Source of the DNA: Kalaharituber pfeilii
Taxonomy: Eukaryota > Ascomycota > Pezizomycetes > Pezizales > Pezizaceae
Length of the DNA stretch: 64,000 nt
Assembly: GCA_015179045.1 (NCBI GenBank)
Contig: WHUZ01000092.1
Span: 166,273-230,272 of the forward strand
Direction: 5' to 3'
The notes below the pieces were generated by a model. The model saw only the letters and a program-made list of their open reading frames with translations, was not told the DNA's origin and did no database searches. Shown here in pieces: positions 1 through 11,599 of this stretch; position 1 is the first letter of the stretch; every line of letters starts with the position of its first letter. Made by a program: the position numbers and the translations under genes.

Positions 1-2
1 GC

Positions 3-221
3 GACGTGGCCACCAACATAGTTAATAAGAGCATGCCATATGTAATCCTGAGCTTGGTCTCCCAAAGCCAATCCGATGCTTGGAAACTTTGGCTTAGTCG
101 TGAAGCCAATTATCTCCACAACCGGCAGGCCGTGAAAGTTTGTCATGAATTCGAAGGACTTAAGATCGAAGAGTCAGCAGAGGTTAAGCTCAGTTCATAT
201 ATAGAAGAGAGAGAGCGCTGA
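3..221 (+). CDS. possible 3' end of a gene running in from the left edge
   Basis: An open frame enters the window from the left edge and stops at 219-221. It encodes about 72 residues with no recognised motif and no in-frame ATG near its start, so if real it is the last exon of a gene starting outside the window. The C-terminus is rich in Glu, Lys and Arg. It could equally be a chance ORF. Confidence 0.2.
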   Translation, partial: DVATNIVNKSMPYVILSLVSQSQSDAWKLWLSREANYLHNRQAVKVCHEFEGLKIEESAEVKLSSYIEERER

Positions 222-226
222 CCGAT

Positions 227-300
227 ATCTATGGCCTTGGGCCAAAAGAAAACGAGGCATCCTGTCCGCTTTGGAATGTCAAAGTTTCACATCGCCAGAA
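227..300 (+). pseudogene. truncated 5S rRNA relic
   Basis: This stretch resembles the first two thirds of the intact 5S gene at 942-1059: the shared block gaaaacgaggcatcc is followed by tgtccgct, and a degenerate version of the loop follows. The similarity ends near 300, before the C-box of the internal promoter, and no T-run terminator follows. It is a dead 5' fragment. Confidence 0.6.
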
Positions 301-941
301 GGCAGCTGCTTAGTGCTCAAGCCCGAACAAAGAAAGCGAGTGCTGCATTGATGATCACCTTAACTTCTCGTTGCCGAAAATGGGCTCTTCGTACTTTGGA
401 CAGGTACTGCCCTCCATCGCCGTACTTGAAATTGAAACGATTTCATTCCCGTTTGGCATTGAGCGAGAACCAAGTATGCTGCAAATACCATGTGATTTTT
501 CAAGTATTGGACATGCCCTTGTATATCTGGGGAACTCATCGGTGCACGAGACGAGGCGGTGCAAGTGAATGTGGTTGAGTGAATGTGCAGCTGTAGTGGT
601 GCCAGCGATGGATGCTGGGGGAGGAGCCAACGTGTGCACGCAGTTGAAGAAGCAGAAGGCTTGGCAGTCTCTCCAGGCCCAAGGAGGAGATCCTCGCAGC
701 TGAGGCGGCTGCCAAGGCGAAGTAACAGGTTACTTCTAAGCCCGTCTGCTGCTACGCTGGCATTTCGACTAGCACGCCTTGGCTACAATGGACTCGCGAG
801 AACAGAACGAGCTCTGAAGGTACTCACAAAATGTCTTCATTACGGGAGTCGAGGGTTAGTCGCAATGCCATGAGGAAGGTTGGGAGGACTCGCGCTCGAG
901 GCGCAAAGGCCTTCATGAGGTTTAAGAACAGAAGCGTAGAA

Positions 942-1059
942 ATCTACGGCCATAGACTGAAGAAAACGAGGCATCCCGTCCGCTCTGCCATATCTAATTT
1001 TCAGATCGCTAAGCTAGTACTATGGTGGGTGACCACATGGGAATCCTTGGTGCTGTAGT
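942..1059 (+). rRNA. 5S ribosomal RNA gene
   Basis: The 118-nt segment matches fungal 5S rRNA: a 5' end atctacggccatag that can pair with the 3' end gctgtagt, the conserved gcatcccgtccgctc block, the internal A-box aagctagtac and the C-box region gtgggtgaccacatgggaat. A run of eleven T follows as the RNA polymerase III terminator. It stands alone, consistent with 5S genes dispersed through the genome rather than placed in the rDNA repeat. It has no visible lesion and is the only likely functional 5S copy here. Confidence 0.93.
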
Positions 1060-1069
1060 TTTTTTTTTT
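1059..1069 (+). terminator. Pol III T-run terminator of the 5S gene
   Basis: Eleven consecutive T residues begin at the 3' end of the 5S gene, the standard RNA polymerase III stop signal. The relic at 227-300 lacks one. Confidence 0.75.
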
Positions 1070-2016
1070 GGTTTTCTCTTTTTCGCTTTTCTATACCCAA
1101 GATAGGATAAACAAAAACTCGTTTCCGATTCAAAGTTGCAAATTGCTCAGCACGGAACGCAATTCGGAAAGTCAGGTGACAGCGGTGCCGAGGGAAAATA
1201 CCATATAGTGCGAGGGAAGCAGTGCGAAAACACTGCGCCGTGCTTTCGTAACCTTGTGATGAATGGCAGAGCACAACAAGCAGTAGTTGCAGCTTGACGT
1301 AACTCAATACCGCAGTAGAACCAGACTAAATTCAATAGAGAGTTATATATTTTGAATTGCGGCGAATCTCTGGAGCTCTTCAATATGAAACTGCTTGGCA
1401 TGCATTGCGCCATACCAATTAGAGTGGTAACACGGCCACCAAGCTGCAAATAATTCCAACTTGGTGTACATGAAGGCAGAGGTTTCATTAATGCATTCAA
1501 ACAACCTGGAAACTGGCGACATGCTACATACTGCATTGACACCTGCATTGCGCGTTTGGACTCGAATGCGAGGTTGTTCTCACACCAGACACTGGGGTGC
1601 TGCCAAGAGGTGCAGAGGCCCAGTTGCTGACGGGTCAAGTTTCGGCAGCACAACCATGGTGCAACCGCGCAGTGTGGAGCAAAATTAGTCAGCCACGAAG
1701 CGGTCACCTGACATCCCAGGACTCAGATCGCTTGCCCCCTGCAACAACGATAAGGCAACGTCACCCACATGCAGAGTATATTTTCGATCGCGAATGAGAT
1801 CCTCACGTTTGGAGCTCGCAAAGTTATTTGGTGAATTTCATACAACCATGCCTACGTCGGGCGGCAGCAGTCGTTTCTGTCTTGTCGCTAAATCTAGCCT
1901 TTGGACAATCTTGATCATTTCCCTCACCGCCACGCCGTTTTCTACATACCAGCCTCACACTATGGCGCTGGCGACGGCCTGTATGATAAGCAGCCCGTAT
2001 CTCATAACCAACGTGA
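1070..2016. other. intergenic stretch, no supported gene
   Basis: ORFs on both strands are short, overlapping and without recognisable motifs. The only structure seen is the palindrome at 1663-1704. The 3' part may contain the DUF4419 promoter or an unrecognised first exon. Confidence 0.5.
1663..1704. repeat. short palindromic repeat, copy 1
   Basis: The arms accgcgcagtgtgg and ccacgaagcggt form an imperfect hairpin around a centre containing ttagtcag. The same 40-bp unit recurs at 32008-32047 with few changes. Short palindromes centred on ttagtcag also occur at 4972-5008 and 32258-32341, so this is probably a MITE-like remnant. Confidence 0.55.
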
Positions 2017-4225
2017 ATGGGTAGGCTGACATGCCTATCGACAGCTGCACAACCGTGCCTTAGTCAGGATTCGTCATGCCAGGAATCTCGCTGCGCAGAC
2101 CCAGCCTCAAAACTGACCTTCAGTGTCGCCGACGTGCAGCCCGAAAATTACTGGAAGCAGTATGGGGAATATTTCGATGAGGATAAAAGGCACAGAGCGC
2201 GTTCCTCTGAAGAGATTCTCCTGCGCGTCGATCCAGACGCGCAAAAGCACTGCAAAAAAATTATAGCCTCATCCATTAGCTCCGACACAGCCCACAGAGA
2301 CCTTGTCCCCAACAGCAATGGGTTCATCGATGCTGTGCTCCGCGCGTACGGCGGCCACTTTCACCTCGAGATCCGCCCCGATGATGTGTGGATTACCATT
2401 TTGACGCAGTTCTCGATGTTCGTGAATGCTAATGCAGAAAGATTCCGTTACAAGTTTGTCTCGTTTGAAGAAAAACGGACACTGCGCATCGTGGTAGACA
2501 CGCTCACCTCTGGGGAGATTGCAGTGGAGATGGGCAAGCTTTTGCAGGAAAATATTGTAGATCCGGACTTGCGAGAGTGGATTGTCCCGCACTTTACCAC
2601 AACAACCGCCGAAGACACAATTGTAAGTTCAGTCATCATGATGGCTACGTTGAAGGAGTATTTCGATTACGAGGCCCACTACATCTGCGGGATCCCGAGC
2701 GTAACGCTGCACGGCGAGAAAAAGGACTGGGAGACGCTATATCGGAAGATTCAGAAATTGAAAGAGTTCGGGCTCGAAACAACAATGTGGTATCACCTGC
2801 TCGAACCGATTTTGGGCAGGTTTGTCCGTGCCTGGGATGATCCGGATGGCGAGTGGAACAAGCAATTTTGGGCGCGAGTGGCGACTACACACAACCATGG
2901 AGGTTTTTGCGGCCCGCCACCAGATCTCACCGGATGGATAACGGCATTTATGCCTTTCGACGATAAAGGGAAGTGGCAATTGTACGACGCGCTTCCACAT
3001 TTGCGAGCGGTAAGAGGATACAATTCTTTCTGTTCACCAGCAAACTTGCCTTGCTACCACTTTATTCAGTAGCAATGGAATATTTTGCGGTGTAATTCGA
3101 AAATGGATTTACTGACATTGTGCATGTTTTCTAGAAGGATGATAGTTATATTTATTATCTGGACGACGATGACGACGATGATGATGATCTCCCTTCCGCC
3201 CGAGAGAAGCATCTACACGACGATAACCCTTCGAGTCTACCTGTCCAGGACTTCGGAGTGCAGCAGCCACGGGATATCATCAAAGGGGATACACAGAGTG
3301 CGTATACTGGTTGACGAAATGCAATCAAGTCCAGTACACTAGTAGAATCTAGAGACCAAGCTAACTAAGGGTATTACCAAAGCCACGAGTTCAGATACTG
3401 ATCCTGTCCCTCCGGAGAATGATGCGAGTTACAAGAATCTCATACGTCACGAGCTCATGACCAAATACAACACCGCGGCCCAGGAGCACGCAAATTCCAC
3501 TGACGGAAATCACATTGACGACACACAGCCCAAGCCCAAGTACACCGTTCTGCATAGTGGCTTTGGCATTGAGGTGCTTGCGCTCTACACTTGGGGCGTG
3601 CGTTGGGACTATCGTACTGAGAAGGAACAACAGGAGTATATTTTCCGCTCGACGATGCTAGTGATTGACGGCGCTTGGTACCCGAAGCATCCGCAGGACC
3701 AGATCCCACGTGCAGTAGTAAACGTCCCGGTTCGTGTTTTCGAGCAGGGGCGGAAGTTTGAGTCGCAATTGGTTGCCGGGGTGATGGGATTTGATGTTAC
3801 CCAGGTTCCCAAGTCAAATGGCAACGAGCCGGACCCGGGGGCTACCACCCCAGCAAGGATGCAGCCCGAGCCCTACTATCCTCACCTTGATAACGCCGAA
3901 AAGTCAGCCGAGGTTAGCTATGGTCCATATGATTCATGGGATATGTGAGTTTTACCTTTTCGCATCCCGTTTGTGAAATATGCTACGGTTTCAACATTAC
4001 TGACCTGTCAATCCATCATCAGTACTACCGGCTATCCACAATGCCCCAACGATGCTACTGACAACTTCGAAAGTATATTGAAGCCAAGGGTCGGCTGGTG
4101 GTTTTACGAGATGAGGACACCCGAAGAGTGAGCGGTCTTTGCCCAGTTGTGCCCGGGATGTGGGACTAACTGCGAGATCCATACACAGGGTTGCCGCTAG
4201 GCAAAAGAAATCGGAGAGGTTATGA
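2017..4225 (+). CDS. DUF4419 family protein (five exons)
   Basis: Proposed exons are 2017-3009, 3135-3297, 3395-3944, 4023-4127 and 4189-4225, giving 615 residues. All four introns are GT-AG and keep frame; introns 2 and 4 carry CTAAC branch points (3361, 4165). The core fits DUF4419, a fungal family of unknown function: NGFIDAVLRAYGGH, then RPDDVWITILTQF, later DDKGKWQLYDALP and, near the end, WWFYEM. Exon 2 encodes nine consecutive Asp from a GAC/GAT run and is probably a linker. The N-terminus is uncertain: ATG 2017 is the first in-frame Met, but the first 35 residues look non-conserved and a small upstream exon could replace them. No signal peptide or membrane segment is seen. A tail A micro-insertion lies 210 bp downstream. 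Family assignment is from recalled motif style, not a search. Confidence 0.8.
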
Positions 4226-4434
4226 AAATTGAGATTAATGTGGAGTTTGGAGAGGGTATTATGTATCGAAAATTACGAACTTAACATCTGTGCGGCCAGG
4301 GAACAAAAATAATATACACTCCGCTTGTGTCAAAAGATCTCGGTAGTAGTGAATGTTGACTTGGTGGGATCAGAAGACTTTGACATCGATATCTGGAGCT
4401 GGAGGAGAGTACATGCGGTCAACGGTAAATGGAT

Positions 4435-4486
4435 TTTTTTTTTTTATCACGTGACCCTGCTTGTAGCTGTTCGCCATGGCAGGGCT
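4435..4486 (-). mobile_element. tail A micro-insertion (LINE 3' hairpin plus poly(A))
   Basis: A 52-bp antisense insertion: T-run, then tcacgtgaccctgcttgt and gccatggcagggct. It is flanked by perfect 13-bp target-site duplications, acggtaaatggat, at 4422-4434 and 4487-4499. Only the last ~40 nt of a LINE plus poly(A) is present. Confidence 0.85.
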
Positions 4487-5598
4487 ACGGTAAATGGATG
4501 AACGCGGTTATTGTAGTGGTGTATACAGCGAACGGTGAAGGTTATTAGGTTTGGGATGAAGTTAGTTGTTGTGACATTACAGTAATGTGTAGATTAGAGC
4601 AGGAGCGAAAGGACAGCACAACTAATACAATTTTGACTAATAGCTTAACGATCTATACTACATCCCTAGTAAGGAAAGTGCTCGTGAATGACATCGATTC
4701 CAGTACGAGAAAACATTTACAACGAGGGCCAAGCTTTCAATGCACCTAGAATGCTATGCACCGGCCAGTGGTTGCTCGTGGCTTAAGAGCAGGGACTTGC
4801 GCGCAATCTTGTAAACCGGTTACATTTAGCTTATGTAAGGTTGTCCTGGGAATGGTTACCGGAGGAAATATGCCAGTACACAAGGTAGGTGTCGTGAGGT
4901 ACCCGTGCGAAAATTGATCCGTAAGTAAAACCATCGTCGCATAAGTGTACTCGCTGGGTTCAAACAGTTTCGGAACGGCTGACTGGCGCATAATTAGTCA
5001 GCCGTTCCAATACTTTTTGGACTGACCATTGATCTTTCACAACATGCGTAGTCTATAAGCTGTAATACTACAAGAGCTCAAAAGCGATTTAAACGCTATC
5101 CATGATGCTTATGATTCTTAATTGATGCATGAACGAAGAACATAAAAATGAATGGGATGTGTGTGCATTATTTGCCTTTGTGGATGCGCGCTGAATGTGC
5201 ACGCGGGTGGTGAGTGTGGAGGTGGATTGCTAACTGAGCTCTCTACTTTACCCATTTACTGGTGGTGAGCCAAGGCACTAAAAGTAGTAAAATGTGGTAA
5301 CCATTCTGAATTAGTCGTGGACAAACCTGGGCACTGAAACCAATTCACGTCAAGCAGACAGGTTGGTCATACTGTATGCATACCAGACTGAAGCATGTGA
5401 AGCAATACCTTGCCTGTGATCCAGCCGTGCATGCCATTCCCCACAAAATGATGCAATCAAATTAAGATTCACCACAACTGAACAGTCCAATACTCAGCAT
5501 GCTTGCAATTTAGATCGGCACAAATTCTTTTTTCTCAGCCAGTCAGGACATTCGCGCGACTTTACGTTGAGAGGTGATATGCAAGCGAAGTTGGACTA
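4487..5598. other. intergenic, no supported gene
   Basis: Only short ORFs without motifs are present. The palindrome at 4972-5008 is the one structured element seen. Confidence 0.5.
4972..5008. repeat. palindrome, probable Tc1/mariner MITE remnant
   Basis: Perfect 13-bp arms ggaacggctgact and agtcagccgttcc are separated by 11 bp and followed by aatactttttgg, which resembles a fungal Tc1/mariner terminal repeat. Layout matches the palindrome at 32258-32341. Confidence 0.5.
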
Positions 5599-6342
5599 CA
5601 GTTAGTCCTTTTTTTTTTTTTTTTTTTTTTATTTCATTAATCGCATGCCGCCCTATGGGCTATGGCGATGTTTAGTTACAGTGGTATGATGGAAAAATGA
5701 TAATGAAAGAGTAAAGAAAAATCGATAATGAAAGAGTAAAGAAAAACAGTTAGTCCTTGCTATGATAGAATGAAGACGTAAAATTTGGCAAGGTTTTCAG
5801 TATAGAAAATTTTGGCAAATTACCATAGTCATATAGTCTTGGCGGCTGAGTTCGAAGTCTTTGCTGAGCTTCGCTACTAATTAAGACTTACTAGTAATGG
5901 AAATAACTACATTACGAAATCAATTCGAATGGGACGGATGAGTAGGAATGGAAATAGAAATGTATGGAGTCGCGATATCTACTAGCCAGCGGCGACCAGC
6001 AATATACCCGAAAGCAACAGACACTCACAGCTTGGTTCAAACCAACAAACAGTGCTTAGCGATATAGTTTCTGTTTTCTGGGCTGCTCAAGAATCACTGG
6101 TGCGCAGGAGGCAAGGCAGTAAGTAGCAGGGGGGTTCCTATGGATTTAATTAGCGTCTGTTCATTATAGCATGAACAAGTAAAATAAAAATAACTTCCTC
6201 TAGATTTTTTTCCATTACACCCTTTGGTGGGATTTCATTATAGCCAGGTGGGGATGGAAAGCCGAGAGTGTGGTGTGTAACTACATTGTAGCAAGGTTTT
6301 CACTATAGCGAGGTTCATTATACTAGTAGCAAGGTCTGACTG
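5599..6342. mobile_element. pogo/Tc1-like MITE with TA duplication
   Basis: The left end, restored by ignoring the 5611-5746 insertion, reads cagttagtccttgcta; the right end in reverse complement reads cagtcagaccttgcta. Both are bordered by TA (5597-5598 and 6343-6344). The interior is AT-rich and has no transposase ORF, so it is a non-autonomous copy of about 600 bp. Confidence 0.6.
5611..5746 (-). mobile_element. tail B micro-insertion inside the MITE
   Basis: An antisense insertion of 136 bp: T-run, atttcattaatcgcatgc, cgccctatgggctatggcg, then about 80 bp more. Perfect 12-bp duplications cagttagtcctt lie at 5599-5610 and 5747-5758. It hit the very end of the pogo-like MITE, so it is younger. 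Its far end contains a short internal tandem duplication (gataatgaaagagtaaag, twice). Confidence 0.82.
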
Positions 6343-6344
6343 TA

Positions 6345-7968
6345 GTGCGTTCTCTGCGTTTAATGTGAATGGTCCGCCAAATGGCTGCAGACAGTCCGCC
6401 AATGGGGAACAAACCCTTTATGCAGCTAGCGAACCCCAATTATTCAAGAATAGCAAAAAGTGGCTATACACAGCAGATGCGTGTGGTGCTGTTATTATGC
6501 AGAGCTAATGCACGACGCTGCACTATCACAACCCAAATGTAAAAGTGATGAGAGTGCAGTAGGTACCCAGTTGTCAATCCTGTGACGCTGGTTTTGTATA
6601 TTGTTTCCGTAAGAATGTAGCAACCTGATACCTACATCGATGCTGCATTGGTGTGATGTAATTTAATTATCATCTATTCGATGCTCACACTAGCTATGTC
6701 TGGGCATTTATTTCGTAGCGTGCTATTAACTAAATGTTGCAGCATCTTATATTTTGATTGGAAAATCCGGCCAGATTTTTCCGAATTCAAAAGTTTATTG
6801 AATCTGGAATCGTTCAGAGTTTTATCCAGCGGTTCTCCAAAAGTTGCATTGGCACACATAAATCTGGGTAGATTTTTAGTCAAAACCGGTTTTCAATTTT
6901 GAAATCCAGTCCAGCTGAATACAGCTCTGGATTTCAATATACTCGCTGATTAAAAAAGTATTTGGACACGGGTTGTTGCATACAAACTATGCGCTTTTGT
7001 GAATAGCATTATATCCAACATTCGCTCATATAAACGGAGGGAGTCTAATCTGAATACCGCTAATGTTTAGTTCATTGTAGGGGCCTACAAACATTTATAG
7101 TAGTTTGCCATAAGTAATAAGTATACAGTACATCTTGCTTGTTGCCCAATAAATTTCTGCGCTTGAAACGCAATAAATATTTCCAGATTTCTAAAGAAAA
7201 TTGTAATAGGCGCAGTATTGTTTGAAGTCGATACAAATGGTTGAGGCTCCTTCTAAATGATTACATTACAATAGGATAATCTCATTCCAACAATAGCAAT
7301 CAATATCGTACCAAAGGCCGCCGCCGATTATGTAATTGGTCAAAATTCGGAAATCAAACGAAACAGAATTTAATTATGCATATGCTGCCAGTCTTGAATC
7401 GCTACGTCTACACTAGCTAGGCGACACCGGAAAAATTTTTTTGATCACTATCAGCCGCAACGCAAGACTGTCGGTAATCATCCCTCTGTATGTAAAGCAG
7501 TAAAAAAAAAAGTAATATTAGTAATATGATATGAACTCGTTAATATCCTCACATAATAGGGCTTTATTTATTCCGCCTGATGTATTATCTAATGCAGTCG
7601 AAACTGTTCGCGAATTCTGCGAATTCTGTGATGTGCAACATTTTTCGACCGCTGCCAGAATTGCGCTTTTAACTCGCTGAATCTGAATTAGTATTTGTAT
7701 ATAAATTTATGATAGGTTGCCACCGCAGCAGAGCATATTTTGCTTTTTCAGTTCCCCCTCCCGAGAACCCCTGCAACTGTGATTCAGCCTCAATAGTCCC
7801 TGCCACATCGCAAGAACAAACTGTTTAACTTCTTGTCGCTATCGAGAATTTACAGTCTACACGCAAACTATTTTTCTGACGAAAGCATAAGACGTACCAT
7901 ACCAACAGAGAGTAAAGTTATTTACGAGACGAGTAAGTCGAAATAGGATTTTGTTATGACTCGGAACG
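6345..7968. other. AT-rich intergenic region, no supported gene
   Basis: No ORF with a recognisable motif. Around 6900-6960 an imperfect palindrome (gaaatccag with ctggatttc) is followed by ttaaaaaagtatttggacac, which resembles a Tc1/mariner end, but no partner end was found. Confidence 0.45.
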
Positions 7969-8362
7969 ATGACTAAGCAGTGTTTATACAGCATGAGTTC
8001 CGCAGCAGCCTCAGCTTCTACCAGTGCCTCCAGGCCCCTTATCAATAGCGACCAGAAGGGCCAACTAATGTTAGATCAAGCCATCAAGGGCTTTATCCAA
8101 CTACTTACCCCGCAACAAAAAGCCACGATCCAAAATGGGCCAGCTCCCCAGCGAGAACAGATCCGTGAATTGACAACTGAAATCGCCGATAAGATCTTCC
8201 TCAAATTCCAGGCCAAGAAATATGTTCGTAGAGTCCAGCAATTTCTTGAGCTTCTTCAACAATATTCCCCCATTATAGACACATTCGTTTCAAGCGAGCC
8301 AAAGGTAGCTGCCTTGGTTTGGGGCGGGGTGAAGCTTCTTATATTTGTAAGTTTATGTAATT

Positions 8363-8719
8363 TTTTTTCTTTTTTTTTTTTTTTCAATCACGTAACCCCG
8401 CTTGCAGCGCTACGCCATGGCAGGGTCCCTGGGCAAGCCCTCAAAGCCCGGAGACAGGCTTAACAAAGAAAGTTCTACATACACATTCCCGTTCCCCCCC
8501 CCTCTCTCCCCTTCTAGAAACCTGATTTCAGAAACTTCCGGATGGTTCTTCTGGTTTCTGCATTGGGGAGGCTCCTCTATATCTTTCCACCTCTCCCCTC
8601 TCCTCCTTCCTCCACACCTTCACAGCCCGGAACGAAAATTTCTCATTGCATTACATCATCCCCCCTCCTCATGAATTCCCGACCCAGGTCGGGGAATCGC
8701 GCACTTCTAAAACCTGAAG
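8363..8719 (-). mobile_element. 5'-truncated family A LINE end inside intron 1 of the NLR-like gene
   Basis: An antisense LINE 3' end: T-run, tcaatcacgtaaccccgctt, then the 3' UTR shared with the LINE at 35168-35681 (gggcaagccctcaaagccc, ggagacaggctta). Perfect duplications gtttatgtaatt lie at 8351-8362 and 8720-8731. Without it the intron would be 69 bp; with it the intron is 438 bp. Donor, branch point (agctaaca) and acceptor are untouched. Confidence 0.88.
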
Positions 8720-11599
8720 GTTTATGTAATTCCTCAGGCTGTTCATTGCATGGTGCACATATAGCTAACATTTATCGTTCCTAGACGGCACTCAATTACT
8801 TCCAGTATTTCTCAAAACTAACGGCATTGCTGGAACGAATTGGAAAGCTTGTTCCGATTTTTGACAAATTCGAGGAGCTATTCAATAGTAACCTCAAACT
8901 CAAGGATGCTGTAGCCGAATTCTGGGCAGTGGCTATATCTATCTTGACCAAGGCATTCGGGTTCTTACAAAAGAAAGGTAAGCTATTCAGCCTTCCCAAT
9001 ATGTCTTCGAGTATATGTTAATCCTATATCGTAGGCTACAAGCTTTTTCTCTCCTCTGTTTTTGGCCCTTTTGATGCTGAATTCCAAGACCTCGAGGCCT
9101 CATTATATTTCCAGCACACAGTTATTATGGACCTTGTGCACCTTGCATCAGAGGAAGCAAGCCATAAGATGTGTCAAAAGATATCGCTTTATGGACTTAA
9201 GAGTGAACAATGGACGCTACAGCAGGACTTAGCAAATAAAGGTTGGTGCATTGCACGTCATACTCCCTCAAAAAAATATTTATATTTTGAGATTTAACAT
9301 AAAGGTGTTGTGTATAGAGCAAAGGCGCCGAGCATTAGTGGATGCAATCTCGGATTTTGACTACATGACTACTTTCTCGAATGCACGCATGAGAAAGCAT
9401 GAAGGTACTGGGAACTGGCTTTTCGAGTCGCCAGAATTCATACAATGGGTCGAACAATATCACGATGCCCCTGCCATAATATGGTGTCATGGAATTCGTA
9501 CGTATGCCTAATATAATATCAGTTTACCTTACGATTATAAATGGTTGCTTATTGTTCTGGAATATTTAGCTGGATCAGGTAAAACTATCCTCACAACTGC
9601 GGTAATTGATCAGTTGTTTTCTGGACCATTGTTGCAAAATCGTCATGACACCTTTATTGGCTACTTCTTTTGTGACTTTCATCACCGTCAATCATTGAAA
9701 GTTCAGACACTGTTACAGAGTCTAGTAAAGCAAATACTTCGCATATTTGTTCACAAAATCTCACCGGAGATGGAACAGGAATTGTCGAAATTCTGCAAAG
9801 GACAGTTAGGGTACCAAGGCTCCCCAAGCACTGAGAAGTGGTTCGACCTATTACAGCTAGCAGCCTCGCTTCCATCACACTTATATATTTGCATAGACGG
9901 CATTGATGAATGTGAGCAGGAAGATCAATGCCAGATCATTGAGTACCTTAAAAGACTAGTCACATCGAGACCTAGTAGTAGTTCGAGCTCAGTGAGTGGA
10001 GGGCATGCACTGGACTACCACAGGAAACTCTTTCTTTCCTGTAGGCCCGAGATCCCGATATCGAGATTCCTCGCCCTGGAAGATTCAACTTCATTACTAG
10101 CCGAGATTTCGTTATCTACACCAGGCTTGATTCGTCCAGAGATTGAAGATTATATTGTGAAAACATTAGACGAACGGATTCGGCAGGGAAGACTTGCGCT
10201 CCGTGACGATTCAATGAGGCAAGAAATAACAACCTCCCTGCTAAGGGGTGGAGAAGGAATGTACGTAACTTGAATTCACCACAACGACTGGCTTCAATGG
10301 GTCTGACTTATATATGACTTGTTACTATAGGTTCCTTTGGATTTTCTTTCAAATTGACGATATCTGCTTAAGGAATAATGACAACGCCATTCGTGAAGCG
10401 TTGAAATCATTACCAAAGGGTCTAGATGAAACTTATGCTCGAATCCTTGATAGGATATCCACTCGTGATCCAGAGGTCGCCGTCAAGGTATTCCAGTGGG
10501 TTGCTGGGCTAAGCGCCCATTGACAGTACACGAGATTGCGGAGGCAACAGCAATCGAGCTGACGGACACTACGTGGGATGATGTGCGCAAGAAATATCCG
10601 ACTGACAACTTCAAAGTTCTGGAAAATTGTGCCAATATGATCATCGTGAATGACGACGACACAATTCAGTTTGCTCATTCGTCTGTCTGCAAGTTCCTAC
10701 AGTCGTCAAAGCTGCAATCAGGGTTCTATCAAACGTTTTATCTGGACATGGAAGGTGCCAATACTTACCTAGCGCAGATCTCCATTATCTACCTAACGTT
10801 CCCTGAATTCGGTCATGCTTGCATTTCATAAGTCTGCAAGTCAAAACGATCAGAGAACAGTTGCGTGCAAACCACTGCCCAATTGTCCTATTCAACTGGT
10901 ACCTGCGATATTCAACCAAGGAAGCTCTAGTACGATCGGCCAAATCTCTCAGTTCGTCGCAAGACAACGTCAAAAGTCTTCAACATCGAAGGTTCAACTT
11001 ACGCGGCAGGTACACGTAGCGTCCAAGAAAACATTTACCACAACGTATGTATTGCTTTCATATTTCGCCTCATATTGGCTGGCCCACTGTGAGGAGGTTG
11101 TCACATTGCTTGCAACCGATGCAAACTGGGAACGCAAACCTTACCGACCTCTGTTTCCGTCTCCAGCTTCCGAAAGAACATCTACCCTGGCAGCTTCCAA
11201 AGGATACTCGAGTGTCGTCATCTCAAGACGTAGACCCTTATCAGCGCCCGTTCACATGGGCAGTGGAACACAAAAACCAAACTGTCATGCGACTAATTGA
11301 GAGAAAAGTCATTAGCAGGAAGAGCACTACGGACCTTGGTTCAGTGATCCTTCATAATGGCTCAATCTTCGAGTTGCCAAAGGAGTTTACTGACCACAGT
11401 GGGCATGCGTTTGCCGGCGGCGAAGGTAGTTTCCTTACAGCGGTCCCCTCTATGATAGCACTCGTGCGCGGCTACGCGAAAGCCTTTGAATTGATTCTAG
11501 ACATCTGCCCCGTGGATCTAGGAGATCTAGCACTTCCATTCTTAATTGCTTGTGAACTTGGGCACCTCGAACTTGTAGAGGTATTTCTGCGACGTAAGG

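Noticed and set aside
1147..1707. 186-codon minus-strand ORF
   Set aside because: No family motif, overlaps a palindromic repeat, and composition looks random.
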